Assembly: GCF_900185715.1 (NCBI RefSeq)
Contig: NZ_FYAS01000031.1
Location: 160,494-224,493, forward strand
Source of the DNA: Allobosea sp. CS1GBMeth4
GTDB lineage: Bacteria; Pseudomonadota; Alphaproteobacteria; Rhizobiales; Beijerinckiaceae
DNA length: 64,000 nucleotides
Direction of reading: 5' to 3'
Within the stretch, counting starts at the first letter, position 1. Every line of letters begins with the position of its first letter. Made by a program: the position numbers and the translations under genes. Shown piece after piece: positions 38,821-47,050 of this stretch. Under the pieces are notes generated by a model, which ran no database searches, had not been told where the DNA came from, and was given only the letters and a program-made list of their open reading frames with translations.

Positions 38821-39060
38821 CTAACCGCCTGCCGGCTGCGGCAGCCTGCCATGCGCGGCGAGCAGGTCGCGGCCTTCCGACGTGATCGAGACCAGGTTGC
38901 CGTCTCCGCGCGCCAGATAGCCGCGATCGACGGCATCCTCCCATATCGTCAGGCGCGGGCAGGACGTCCGCCAGGTTTCGATCACCTCGGCATGGCTTCG
39001 GGGGCCACGAGAAACCCATTCGACGAGGTCGAGGACCAGCGGGTCGTCATGGTCGGGCAT
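38821..39060 (-). CDS. Small conserved hypothetical protein
   Basis: A 79-residue protein (starts MPDHDDPLVLDLVEWV). The predicted pattern is helix, then RTSCPRLTIWEDAVDRGYLAR and a beta-like GNLVSITSEGRDLLAAHG tail, resembling a short winged-helix fold without a recognised family. Similar short proteins occur across alphaproteobacteria. No function can be assigned. ATG 39060 follows GGGAGGG-like bases on the minus strand; the frame runs further upstream but without a good start. Confidence 0.65.
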   Translation of the reverse strand: MPDHDDPLVLDLVEWVSRGPRSHAEVIETWRTSCPRLTIWEDAVDRGYLARGDGNLVSITSEGRDLLAAHGRLPQPAGG

Positions 39061-39168
39061 GCGTTCCCTCCCGCAAACTGAGGCAGGAGGATGATAGAGC
39101 CGGCCCGCGCCGGAGGAAATCCTTGCCTGCGGCGGGCCGCTGCCCCCGTCGCGCACCGCCTGGTCTCG

Positions 39169-40422
39169 TCAGGTGTCCGACGGCACAACCGGCGCCTTCG
39201 GCCGCCGGCCGAGCGGCGCCACCGGCCGCTCGGTGCGGTATTGGCCGCGCGCGATCGCGGTGAACAGCAGCGCGACGGCGGTCAGCGTCATCAGCCACCA
39301 GGTCTGGAACGAGGCGAAGCCGAGCGCCGCCAGCGCGAAGGCCGTGACATAGGCCGCGACACCGCCGGCCGCGAGCGCGCCGGGCATGCGCCCTGCGGCG
39401 CTGACCGCGAAATACAGGCAGAGCGCTCCCGTCGCCGCGCCGACCAGGCCGAGCTCGTACCAGGTCTCGAACAGGATCGTCGTCGGGACTTCGAGCGGCA
39501 GCGCTCCGGTGGTGCGCCCGCGCAGCACCGTGTCCAGGCCATGGCCGGTGATGAGCTGCACCGGGCGGCTCGAGATGATGTCGGCCCAGATGTCGAGGCT
39601 GGTGCCGACCGTGCTGAACACCGCCGGAGAAAGGCGGAAGAACGGCAGCAGCAGGAAGGGGAGGAGCGGGGCCAGCAGCATCAGCCCGGCCATGACCGCG
39701 CCCATCAGCCTAGCGCCGACGATGCGGTCGGCGCTGACTGCGCCGAACGCGACCGCGCCGCACAGCATCGCCATCGCCTCGCCATCCTCGATGCGCGACA
39801 GGGCGAGCAGTCCGACGACCAGCGCCAGCCCGAGCGCCGTCAGCCCGCGCTCGCGCGACAGCAGCCAGGCGAGCGCCGGCCAGGCCATGATCAGCACGAC
39901 GCTGACGCCGCGCTCGACGCTGCCGGCGGCATTGGCCGCGCGCGAGTCGATCGGACTCAGCGCCTCGGTCAGCAACAGGCCGAGCGCGAAGATCGCCGCC
40001 GTGCCGGCGCCGAGCGCCGCGAGGTTGAGGTTCGAGGCGCGCATGCGCTCCGGCAGCGCGGCCGCGCCGGCGAAGCCGAGCGCCACGGCGAGGAAGAGAT
40101 TGGCCGCCTTCTCGGTGGCCGAGCCGGTATAGGGACTCCAGACCAGCGAGAGCACGGCCCAGCCGACCAGCGCCCACAATGTCAAGCCGGCGCGGCTGAA
40201 GATCGACGCCCTGATATTGCCGGCGAACCAGCGCGGCGCCTCGATCAACGCGGCTATGGCCAGCAAGATCACCCCGATCGGCACCAGCACGACGGCGGCG
40301 CGACGCGAGACCAGCGACGCCAGCGGCAGGGCGAGCGCCAGCGTCGCGAAACCGATACGGCGCAGCAGCAGCGCGGCGTCGGCGGCAGGGTCGAGAGGCG
40401 TCTGGGCGTTCGGGCGGATCAT
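39169..40422 (-). CDS. O-antigen ligase/polymerase-like membrane protein
   Basis: A 417-residue protein with about ten to eleven hydrophobic segments. The region around residues 305-345 (SRPVQLITGHGLDTVLRG ... TTILFETWYELGLVGA) matches the Wzy_C/O-antigen ligase motif, where a large periplasmic loop carries conserved Arg and His. It may join or polymerise polysaccharide units at the periplasmic side of the membrane. No sugar transferases or flippase genes lie nearby, so the acceptor and donor remain unknown. Confidence 0.75.
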   Translation of the reverse strand: MIRPNAQTPLDPAADAALLLRRIGFATLALALPLASLVSRRAAVVLVPIGVILLAIAALIEAPRWFAGNIRASIFSRAGLTLWALVGWAVLSLVWSPYTGSATEKAANLFLAVALGFAGAAALPERMRASNLNLAALGAGTAAIFALGLLLTEALSPIDSRAANAAGSVERGVSVVLIMAWPALAWLLSRERGLTALGLALVVGLLALSRIEDGEAMAMLCGAVAFGAVSADRIVGARLMGAVMAGLMLLAPLLPFLLLPFFRLSPAVFSTVGTSLDIWADIISSRPVQLITGHGLDTVLRGRTTGALPLEVPTTILFETWYELGLVGAATGALCLYFAVSAAGRMPGALAAGGVAAYVTAFALAALGFASFQTWWLMTLTAVALLFTAIARGQYRTERPVAPLGRRPKAPVVPSDT

Positions 40423-40540
40423 GGGCCAGCGGTACTCGGCGAGCCGCGCCCGATCGGAATGCCGGGATCAGCCCGGCTCACCCTAGCGCCCGCACGCGCC
40501 TTCGACTGTAGGTGCGCTGCAACACTGCGCCGGCATTCTC

Positions 40541-40555
40541 GTGTCCGGCGGACAC
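40541..40555. promoter_or_regulatory. 15-bp palindrome upstream of DUF2478-fdhD-mobA
   Basis: GTGTCCG-G-CGGACAC is a perfect 7-bp dyad with one central base, 158 bases before the DUF2478 start. It could be an operator for the molybdenum-related operon, or a remnant of the adjacent repeat. No regulator is encoded beside it. Confidence 0.35.
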
Positions 40556-40572
40556 CGGAAGTTCGCGAGAGC

Positions 40573-40678
40573 CGGATCCGATGGGGTTGGAAGAACCTGA
40601 TCGAATCCGCCTCTCACCCTTGGCGCGAGGCCCGTTTTCCGATCGGCTTCAGTGCAGGCTGATCGGAACGGGCTCTAG
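40573..40678. repeat. Dispersed repeat family D, copy 2
   Basis: CGGATCCGATGGGGTT to GATCGGAACGGGCTCTAG, matching copy 1 at 30052-30163 in several blocks and in the last 19 bases. It lies in the leader region of the DUF2478 operon, ending 35 bases before the start codon. Confidence 0.75.
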
Positions 40679-40712
40679 CTGCGCCGGCCGTTCCGTGGGA
40701 TGAAGGAGGACG

Positions 40713-41231
40713 ATGACTGCTCCACTCGCCGCGATCGTCTACTCCGCCGGCTTCGCCATCGACGAGTTGATGGCGGAGGTCGCCGACGCCCTCAGGCGCG
40801 CGGGCGTGCGGCTCGGTGGCGTCGTCCAGCACAACAGCGGCGACTGCGCCAGCGGCTGTGCCAGCATGGCGCTCGAGGATCTCGCCTCCGGCCGTCGCTT
40901 TCCGATCAGCGAGGATCGCGGCGCGGGCTCGACCGGCTGCCGGCTCGACGCGGCCGGCCTCGCCGCCGCCGGCGCCGCCGTCTCGGACGCGCTCTCCGGC
41001 CCGGTCGACCTCGTCATCGTCAACAAGTTCGGCAAGCAGGAGGTGCTCGGCCAGGGCCTGCGGGCCGAGATCGCCGCCGGTGTTCTCGCCGGCCTGCCTT
41101 TGCTGACGGCGGTGCGGGACGACATGCTCGCCGCCTGGTCCGACTTCGCCGGCGAGGATTGGCAGCGCCTGCCGTCCGAGCCGGCCGCGGTGACGGACTG
41201 GGCGACGGCAGCGTTGCGCCTGCCGGCCTGA
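40713..41231 (+). CDS. DUF2478 protein (molybdenum-metabolism-associated NTPase-like)
   Basis: A 172-residue cytoplasmic protein of the DUF2478 family. It starts with a hydrophobic strand (LAAIVYSAGF) and contains GGVVQHNSGDCASGCASMALEDL, the DLVIVNKFGKQEVLGQG segment and a final Rossmann-like region. NTPase-like folding with a degenerate P-loop has been suggested for the family; no reaction is known. Adjacency to fdhD (20 bases) and mobA suggests a role in molybdenum uptake or cofactor handling. AAGGAGGA precedes ATG 40713. Confidence 0.87.
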   Translation: MTAPLAAIVYSAGFAIDELMAEVADALRRAGVRLGGVVQHNSGDCASGCASMALEDLASGRRFPISEDRGAGSTGCRLDAAGLAAAGAAVSDALSGPVDLVIVNKFGKQEVLGQGLRAEIAAGVLAGLPLLTAVRDDMLAAWSDFAGEDWQRLPSEPAAVTDWATAALRLPA

Positions 41232-41251
41232 AGCCCGCAAGGAAGCATTCC

Positions 41252-42145
41252 GTGCCGCTCGGCAGCGATTTTCTCGACGATTATCTGATCAGGCCCGACC
41301 CTTCGGCCGCGCGGCTGGGTGCGGACGTCGCCGGCATCGACCATACCGGCGCCCGCGTCGAGACCCGCGTCGTGACCGAGCGGGCGCTGACGCTCTATCT
41401 GAACAGCCAGGAGATCGTCACGATGATGACGATCGGCGATCATCCCGAGTATCTGGCGCTCGGCTATCTGCTCAACCAGAACATGCTGAAGCGTGGCGAC
41501 CGCGTCGAGGCGGTCGATTACGACGAGGAGCTCGAGGTCGTCGTGGTGCGCACGCCGCAGCGTACCGATTTCGAGCAGAAGCTGAAGAAGAAGACGCTGA
41601 CCTCGGGCTGCGCGCAGGGCACTGCCTTCGGCGACCTGATGGAGGCGATCGACGAGATCGTCCTGCCCAAGGCGGAATTGCGCACGAGCTGGCTCTATGC
41701 GCTGACCCGCAAGATCAACACCACGCCCTCGCTCTATCTGGAGGCCGGCGCGATCCATGGCTGCGTGCTCTGCGAGCGCGACCGGCCGCTGGTCTACATG
41801 GAGGATGTCGGCCGCCACAACGCCGTCGACAAGGTCGCCGGCTGGCTCTTTCGCCACGATGTCGATCCTGGCCGGATGATCTTCTACACCACCGGCCGGC
41901 TGACCTCGGAGATGGTGATCAAGACCGTGCGTATGGGCATTCCCATCCTGGTCTCGCGCTCAGGCTTCACCGAATGGGGCGTCGAGCTCGCCCGCAAGGC
42001 CGGCCTGACCCTGATCGGCCGCGCCCGCGGCAAGCGCTTCCTCGCGCTCGCCGGCGAGGACCGCATCGTCTTCGACCAGGATCCCGACAGCGTCGAGGAG
42101 GAAGGCGGGAAGCATCGCCGCAAGGGGGCGGGCGGCGATGACTGA
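41252..42145 (+). CDS. fdhD: Formate dehydrogenase sulfurtransferase FdhD
   Basis: A 297-residue protein that passes sulfur from a cysteine desulfurase to the bis-MGD cofactor, essential for formate dehydrogenase activity. Family segments are [67 protein letters not shown] and [13 protein letters not shown]. The active-site loop reads TSGC(120)AQGTAF, with one cysteine instead of the CX2C pair of E. coli FdhD, typical of a subgroup. GTG 41252 is the likely start, with AAGGAA upstream. It overlaps mobA by 8 bases and lies about 12 kb before the fdhABC genes it should serve. Confidence 0.93.
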   Translation: MPLGSDFLDDYLIRPDPSAARLGADVAGIDHTGARVETRVVTERALTLYLNSQEIVTMMTIGDHPEYLALGYLLNQNMLKRGDRVEAVDYDEELEVVVVRTPQRTDFEQKLKKKTLTSGCAQGTAFGDLMEAIDEIVLPKAELRTSWLYALTRKINTTPSLYLEAGAIHGCVLCERDRPLVYMEDVGRHNAVDKVAGWLFRHDVDPGRMIFYTTGRLTSEMVIKTVRMGIPILVSRSGFTEWGVELARKAGLTLIGRARGKRFLALAGEDRIVFDQDPDSVEEEGGKHRRKGAGGDD

Positions 42146-42770
42146 TACCGCGCCCGCGACCCTCGGTCTCCTGCTCGCCGGCGGGCTCGCCCGGCGCATG
42201 GGCGGCGGCGACAAGCCGCTGCGCACCATCGCCGGCCGCCCCATCCTCGCCCATGTCGTCGCGCGGCTCGGTCCGCAATGCGGCGGGCTCCTGCTCAATG
42301 CCAACGGCGACCCCGCGCGTTTCGCTGAGTATGGCCTGCCGGTGGCCGCCGACAGCGTGCCGGATTTCGCCGGGCCGCTCGCCGGCGTCCTCGCCGGTCT
42401 CGACTGGCTCGCCGCGAACCGGCCCGACACGCAATGGCTGGTCAGCGTCGCCGCCGACACGCCCTTCATCCCGCGCGATCTGGTGGCGCGGCTGCATGCG
42501 GCGCGCGAAGCCGCCGGCGTCCCGCTCGCCTGCGCCGCCTCGGGCGGCTGGACCCATCCGGTGATCGGGCTCTGGCCGGTCGCGCTGCGCGAGGCGTTGC
42601 GACACGCGCTCATCGTCGAGGATGAACGCAAGATCGACCGCTGGACGGCGCGTCATGGCGTCGTCGCGGTCGAATGGCCGGCGGCGCCGGTCGATCCGTT
42701 CTTCAACGCCAACCGGCCCGACGATCTCGCCGAGGGCGAGCGGCTCCATGCCGCGCTTGGTGATGCTTGA
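42138..42770 (+). CDS. mobA: Molybdenum cofactor guanylyltransferase
   Basis: A 210-residue nucleotidyltransferase that adds GMP to molybdopterin, making the guanine-dinucleotide cofactor used by FDH. The GTP-binding motif [18 protein letters not shown] is at 11-28 (K26), with the [12 protein letters not shown] and [11 protein letters not shown] segments following. It overlaps fdhD by 8 bases, so both are co-expressed with DUF2478. Together with mobB and moeA at 59-61 kb it supplies the bis-MGD pathway's last steps. Confidence 0.94.
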   Translation: MTDTAPATLGLLLAGGLARRMGGGDKPLRTIAGRPILAHVVARLGPQCGGLLLNANGDPARFAEYGLPVAADSVPDFAGPLAGVLAGLDWLAANRPDTQWLVSVAADTPFIPRDLVARLHAAREAAGVPLACAASGGWTHPVIGLWPVALREALRHALIVEDERKIDRWTARHGVVAVEWPAAPVDPFFNANRPDDLAEGERLHAALGDA

Positions 42771-42837
42771 TCGCCGCAAATACGGCCCCTAGATTCAACC
42801 CATGAGCGAAGCTTATTCGCCATCTGGGGGAATCCGC

Positions 42838-42960
42838 ATGAAGCCTTTCATCATCGCCGTCGCCTTTGCCGCCATTGCCGCCTATGGCGCCAGCTTGGTG
42901 CTGGCGACCTATCAGCGGCCCGTCGACGTCGCCTACACGACCAATAGCGTGCGGCTCTGA
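42838..42960 (+). CDS. Small single-pass membrane protein (about 40 residues)
   Basis: A 40-residue open frame: MKPFIIAVAFAAIAAYGASLVL then a polar tail ending TTNSVRL. The N-terminal half is a membrane helix or uncleaved signal anchor. A GGGGGA ribosome-binding site lies about 7 bases upstream; an in-frame ATG at 42802 is a weaker alternative. Short proteins of this kind, ending in a conserved tail, recur in Hyphomicrobiales. It follows mobA by 67 bases on the same strand. Function unknown. Confidence 0.68.
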   Translation: MKPFIIAVAFAAIAAYGASLVLATYQRPVDVAYTTNSVRL

Positions 42961-42988
42961 GGCGCGCGGATCTTCGCGCGGAACCACT

Positions 42989-43088
42989 CCGTCATCCTGG
43001 ACAAACGGCGAAGCCGCGTAGATTCCAGACCGTCGCAAGCCTCCGAAGCTCTGCGACGGCTCCGGGCTTCGCTCGCCCGGGATGACGA
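42989..43088. repeat. Palindromic intergenic repeat, family C-like
   Basis: CCGTCATCCTGGACAAACGGCG and CGCCCGGGATGACGAG form the outer arms, with GACCGTCGCAAG / CTCTGCGACGGCTC pairing inside. It lies between the small membrane protein gene and the convergent SRPBCC gene. Confidence 0.82.
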
Positions 43089-43106
43089 GGGCGAGTCGAT
43101 GTGAAG

Positions 43107-43517
43107 TCAGCGCGCTCTGGCCTCCAGCAGTTTCTTCAGCCGTGCCAGATCGGCCGCGACCCATTCGGCGTCGCGGGCGAACTCGTCATCCGACATCTCG
43201 GGGCGCCTGAGCAGCGTGAACACCACCTCGCTGCCGCTGCCATTGGCGAATGCACGCATCGGATTGTGCATCGGTGCGCCGCTGTCGGGCAGGACGGCAT
43301 GGTCGAGGACGCCGTAGCGATTGGGCTCGCTGAACATCACGCGCATCGGGCCCATCGGCGTCCTGGCGCGATAGGTCATTCCTTCGACATGGTGGAGTTC
43401 GTCGCCGAGCCCGTCCGCCCATTTCGGGAAGTTCATGGGCTCGGCGAGGAAGCCGTAGACCTCCTCGATCGGCCGGTCGATCGCGATGCTGAGATGGCGC
43501 GTCGGCAGGACTGGCAT
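43107..43517 (-). CDS. SRPBCC (START-like) family protein
   Basis: A 136-residue helix-grip protein. The N-terminal TRHLSIAIDRPIEEVYGFLAEPMNFPKWADGL is the classical SRPBCC opening, with beta strands and the C-terminal helix (DLARLKKLLEARAR) following. Such proteins bind hydrophobic ligands or act in ArsR-SRPBCC regulatory pairs; no ArsR gene is adjacent. ATG 43517 is chosen. An inverted repeat at 43544-43560 lies just upstream. It is divergent from the VOC protein. Confidence 0.88.
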   Translation of the reverse strand: MPVLPTRHLSIAIDRPIEEVYGFLAEPMNFPKWADGLGDELHHVEGMTYRARTPMGPMRVMFSEPNRYGVLDHAVLPDSGAPMHNPMRAFANGSGSEVVFTLLRRPEMSDDEFARDAEWVAADLARLKKLLEARAR

Positions 43518-43543
43518 GAGCGCGTCTCCATGGTGACACTCGG

Positions 43544-43560
43544 ATGTTGGAACATAACAT
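43544..43560. promoter_or_regulatory. Inverted repeat upstream of SRPBCC gene
   Basis: ATGTTGGAACATAACAT (ATGTT-N7-AACAT) sits 26 bases upstream of the SRPBCC start in an AT-rich patch between divergent SRPBCC and VOC genes, a sensible position for a repressor site. Confidence 0.4.
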
Positions 43561-43680
43561 GAACAAAATCATCTGTCATCGCGTTTCGGTGACGGCATGC
43601 CCGAGCTCGCCGCGGATCGACCAAGAATCCGCCGGCTTCGGCAGCCTTTTTCGCGGCGGCGACGGAAGAGGAGATTCGCG

Positions 43681-44169
43681 ATGGAGCACAGTATCGGCGT
43701 CGGCCTGACGATCCTGGTTCAGCACGGCCGCGAGCAGGAGGCCGCGGATTTCTACAGCGAGGCGTTCGAAGCGCGGCAGCTCAAGGCGTACAGGGTCGAC
43801 GGCGAGCTCGCCGGAGTGGAGATGCTCATCGGTGGAACGCGCCTCTCCGTGGCCGGGGCGAATCCGCGGCGCGAGGAGGAGCCGGCCTATGGCGGCCCAT
43901 TCTTCCCCAGGGCGGCCGGAGCGGTCAGCATGATCATCCAGCTGACGGTGCCGGACATCGAGGCCTGCTTCGCCCATGCGATCGTCGCCGGCGCCACGCT
44001 GCGCGACCGGGTCCAGACGGATGTCGAGGGTCGGCGCGTCGCCTCGCTGTTCGACCCGTTCGGGCACATCTGGGTGTTGATCGAGCGGCAGGCGGAGATC
44101 GCCGGCGTCGGCTCGGATCGGCTTGTGCTGCAGGCTGACCGCCCGAGTGGCCTCGACCTGCAGGCCTGA
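43681..44169 (+). CDS. VOC superfamily protein (glyoxalase/PhnB-like)
   Basis: A 162-residue metal-binding-fold protein with two beta-alpha-beta-beta-beta modules. PhnB-like features are the first module YSEAFEARQLKAYRVDGELAGVEMLIGGTRLSV and the second DPFGHIWVLIERQ with His and Glu that usually bind a metal. No specific reaction can be assigned. AAGAGGAGA lies upstream of ATG 43681. The frame is open further 5' in an Arg-rich extension that is unlikely to be real. Confidence 0.88.
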   Translation: MEHSIGVGLTILVQHGREQEAADFYSEAFEARQLKAYRVDGELAGVEMLIGGTRLSVAGANPRREEEPAYGGPFFPRAAGAVSMIIQLTVPDIEACFAHAIVAGATLRDRVQTDVEGRRVASLFDPFGHIWVLIERQAEIAGVGSDRLVLQADRPSGLDLQA

Positions 44170-44183
44170 AGCATGCCTTGCTC

Positions 44184-45311
<1,128 letters not shown>

Positions 45312-45335
45312 GATGGGGCTCCGGTTGTTGCGGCG

Positions 45336-45566
45336 CTAGGCCGCGGCCTTGCGGATGTGGAAGACCAGCAGCTCGCCCTCGCTGCGGCTCGCTTCGATGG
45401 CGTCGCCGGTCTCGCGCATCAGGTTCGGGATGTCGATCGCCGCCATCGGGTCGGTGCATTCGACCACGAACAGCGCGCCCGGCTCCGCCCCTCTGAGCGC
45501 CTTGCGCACGCGCAGGGCCGGGAGGGGGCATTTCAGGCCGCGCAGATTGAGCGGGGTGGACGTCAT
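45336..45566 (-). CDS. TusA-family sulfurtransferase
   Basis: A 76-residue SirA/TusA protein: LNLRGLKCPLPALRVRKAL with the sulfur-carrying C13 in the CPxP motif, followed by the short beta-alpha-beta fold. TusA proteins relay persulfide sulfur in tRNA thiolation and molybdenum cofactor maturation, and in some bacteria help FdhD-dependent FDH activity. ATG 45566 fits family length; an ATG at 45599 would add 11 residues, and neither has a strong ribosome-binding site. It is 24 bases upstream of the Mrp gene on the same strand. Confidence 0.87.
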   Translation of the reverse strand: MTSTPLNLRGLKCPLPALRVRKALRGAEPGALFVVECTDPMAAIDIPNLMRETGDAIEASRSEGELLVFHIRKAAA

Positions 45567-45670
45567 GAGCGAAGCCGATCGAACAATGTTGCGCTTCATA
45601 TGATGGCTTTTCTCGGCGGAGCAACAGAGGCTTGCCTTGCCAAGGCCGCATGCTGGGACATGATCGGCGC

Positions 45671-46939
45671 ATGATCAGGATCGTCCTTGCCCTGCTGGTG
45701 CTCGCCGTGAGCGGCGCCTCCGCCCAGGAATTGCGCGGCCATGGCGGACCGGTGCGGGCAGCGGCTGTCTCGGCCGATGGCGCGACGGCGCTGACCGGTT
45801 CCTTCGACCAGTCGGCGATCCTCTGGGACCTTTCCCGCGGCAGCGCGATCAGGGTGCTGCGCGTCCACCAGGGCGCGGTCAACGCCGCTGTCGCGGTCAA
45901 CGGCATCGGCTTCGCCACCGGCGGCGAGGATGGCCGGATCGCGCTCTGGCGCGGCGATGCCACTGAGCCGCCGAAGGTTGTCGATGGCCACAAGGGGCCG
46001 GTCGCGGCGCTGGCAGTCTCGCCCGAGGGCGGCCATCTCGCTTCCGCCTCCTGGGACGGGACCGTGCGCGTCACCGCGCTGGCTGACGGCACGGCGCGCG
46101 TGCTCGAGGGCCATCACGGCCCGGTCAACGGCGTCGCCTTCGTGCCGGGCGGCGCGGTCGTCTCTTCAGGCTATGACGCGACCTTGCGGTTCTGGCCGGC
46201 CGATGGCGGCGCGCCATTGATCGTCAGCACACCTGCACCGCTCAACGGCGTCGTCGCCGCGCCCGATGGGGAGATCGCGGTCGCCGCCGCCGATGGGCGC
46301 CTGCGCCTGTTCGGGCCGGATGGAAGCCAGCGCGCCGAGATCGCGATCGGCGAGACGCCGCTGATCGCGCTCGCCATCTCGCCCGACGGCGCGACCATCG
46401 CAGCCGGCGGCCTGCGTGGCCAGGTCGCGCTGATCGACCGCAGGACACGCACCATCCGCGCCACCCTGGTCGGGCCGGGGCTGCCGGTCTGGTCGCTCGC
46501 CTTCCTGCCGGATGGCAGGCAATTGCTCTCCGGCGGAGCCGACCGGCTGGTCCGGCGCTGGAACGCTGTCACCGGGGAGCATGTCGGAGCTGTGGTGCCG
46601 CGTGCCGGCGAGGATGCGCTCGCGGCCTTCCAGGGCGAGCGCGGGGCGCAGGTCTTCCGCGCCTGCGCGGCCTGCCACACGCTGACGCCGGCGGATGGCA
46701 ACCGCGCCGGCCCGACCCTGCACGGCCTCTTCGGCCGCCGCATCGCCACGGCGCCGGGCTATGCCTATTCCGAGGCGCTCAAGGGCATGGACCTCGTCTG
46801 GAGCAAGGACACGGTCGCGAAGCTGTTCGAGATCGGCCCGAGCGCCTACACCCCCGGCACCAGGATGCCGGAGCAGACGATCGGCTCGGCCGAGGACCGA
46901 CAGGCGCTGGTCGACTGGCTGGAGAAGGTGACGCGGTAG
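45671..46939 (+). CDS. WD40 beta-propeller fused to c-type cytochrome
   Basis: A 422-residue secreted fusion. A signal peptide (residues 1-18, ending GASA) is followed by a WD40 propeller of about seven blades (GHGGPVRAAAVSADG, GSFDQSAILWDL, HKGPVAALAVSPEG, SASWDGTVRV, SGGADRLVRRW). A C-terminal class I cytochrome c domain follows: CAACH at 332-336 binds heme and M399 in GTRMPEQ is the likely axial ligand. The cytochrome part resembles c-552/c-type electron carriers. It should act in the periplasm, perhaps as a docking electron carrier, but no partner is identified. Confidence 0.88.
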   Translation: MIRIVLALLVLAVSGASAQELRGHGGPVRAAAVSADGATALTGSFDQSAILWDLSRGSAIRVLRVHQGAVNAAVAVNGIGFATGGEDGRIALWRGDATEPPKVVDGHKGPVAALAVSPEGGHLASASWDGTVRVTALADGTARVLEGHHGPVNGVAFVPGGAVVSSGYDATLRFWPADGGAPLIVSTPAPLNGVVAAPDGEIAVAAADGRLRLFGPDGSQRAEIAIGETPLIALAISPDGATIAAGGLRGQVALIDRRTRTIRATLVGPGLPVWSLAFLPDGRQLLSGGADRLVRRWNAVTGEHVGAVVPRAGEDALAAFQGERGAQVFRACAACHTLTPADGNRAGPTLHGLFGRRIATAPGYAYSEALKGMDLVWSKDTVAKLFEIGPSAYTPGTRMPEQTIGSAEDRQALVDWLEKVTR

Positions 46940-46952
46940 AGGGCAGCCCTTT

Positions 46953-47043
46953 CCGTCATGGTCGGGCTTGTCCCGACCATCCACGCCTTTGCTCGTCGCT
47001 CGCGCTGTTCAAGAGGCGGATGCCCGCCACAAGGCATGACGGG
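46953..47043. repeat. Palindromic intergenic repeat, family B-like (CGTCATGGTCGGGC type)
   Basis: CCGTCATGGTCGGGCTTGTCCCGACCAT forms a tight hairpin, and the far end GGCATGACGGG complements the start. It lies between convergent genes (cytochrome fusion and polyferredoxin-like gene). Confidence 0.75.
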
Positions 47044-47050
47044 GCGACGC

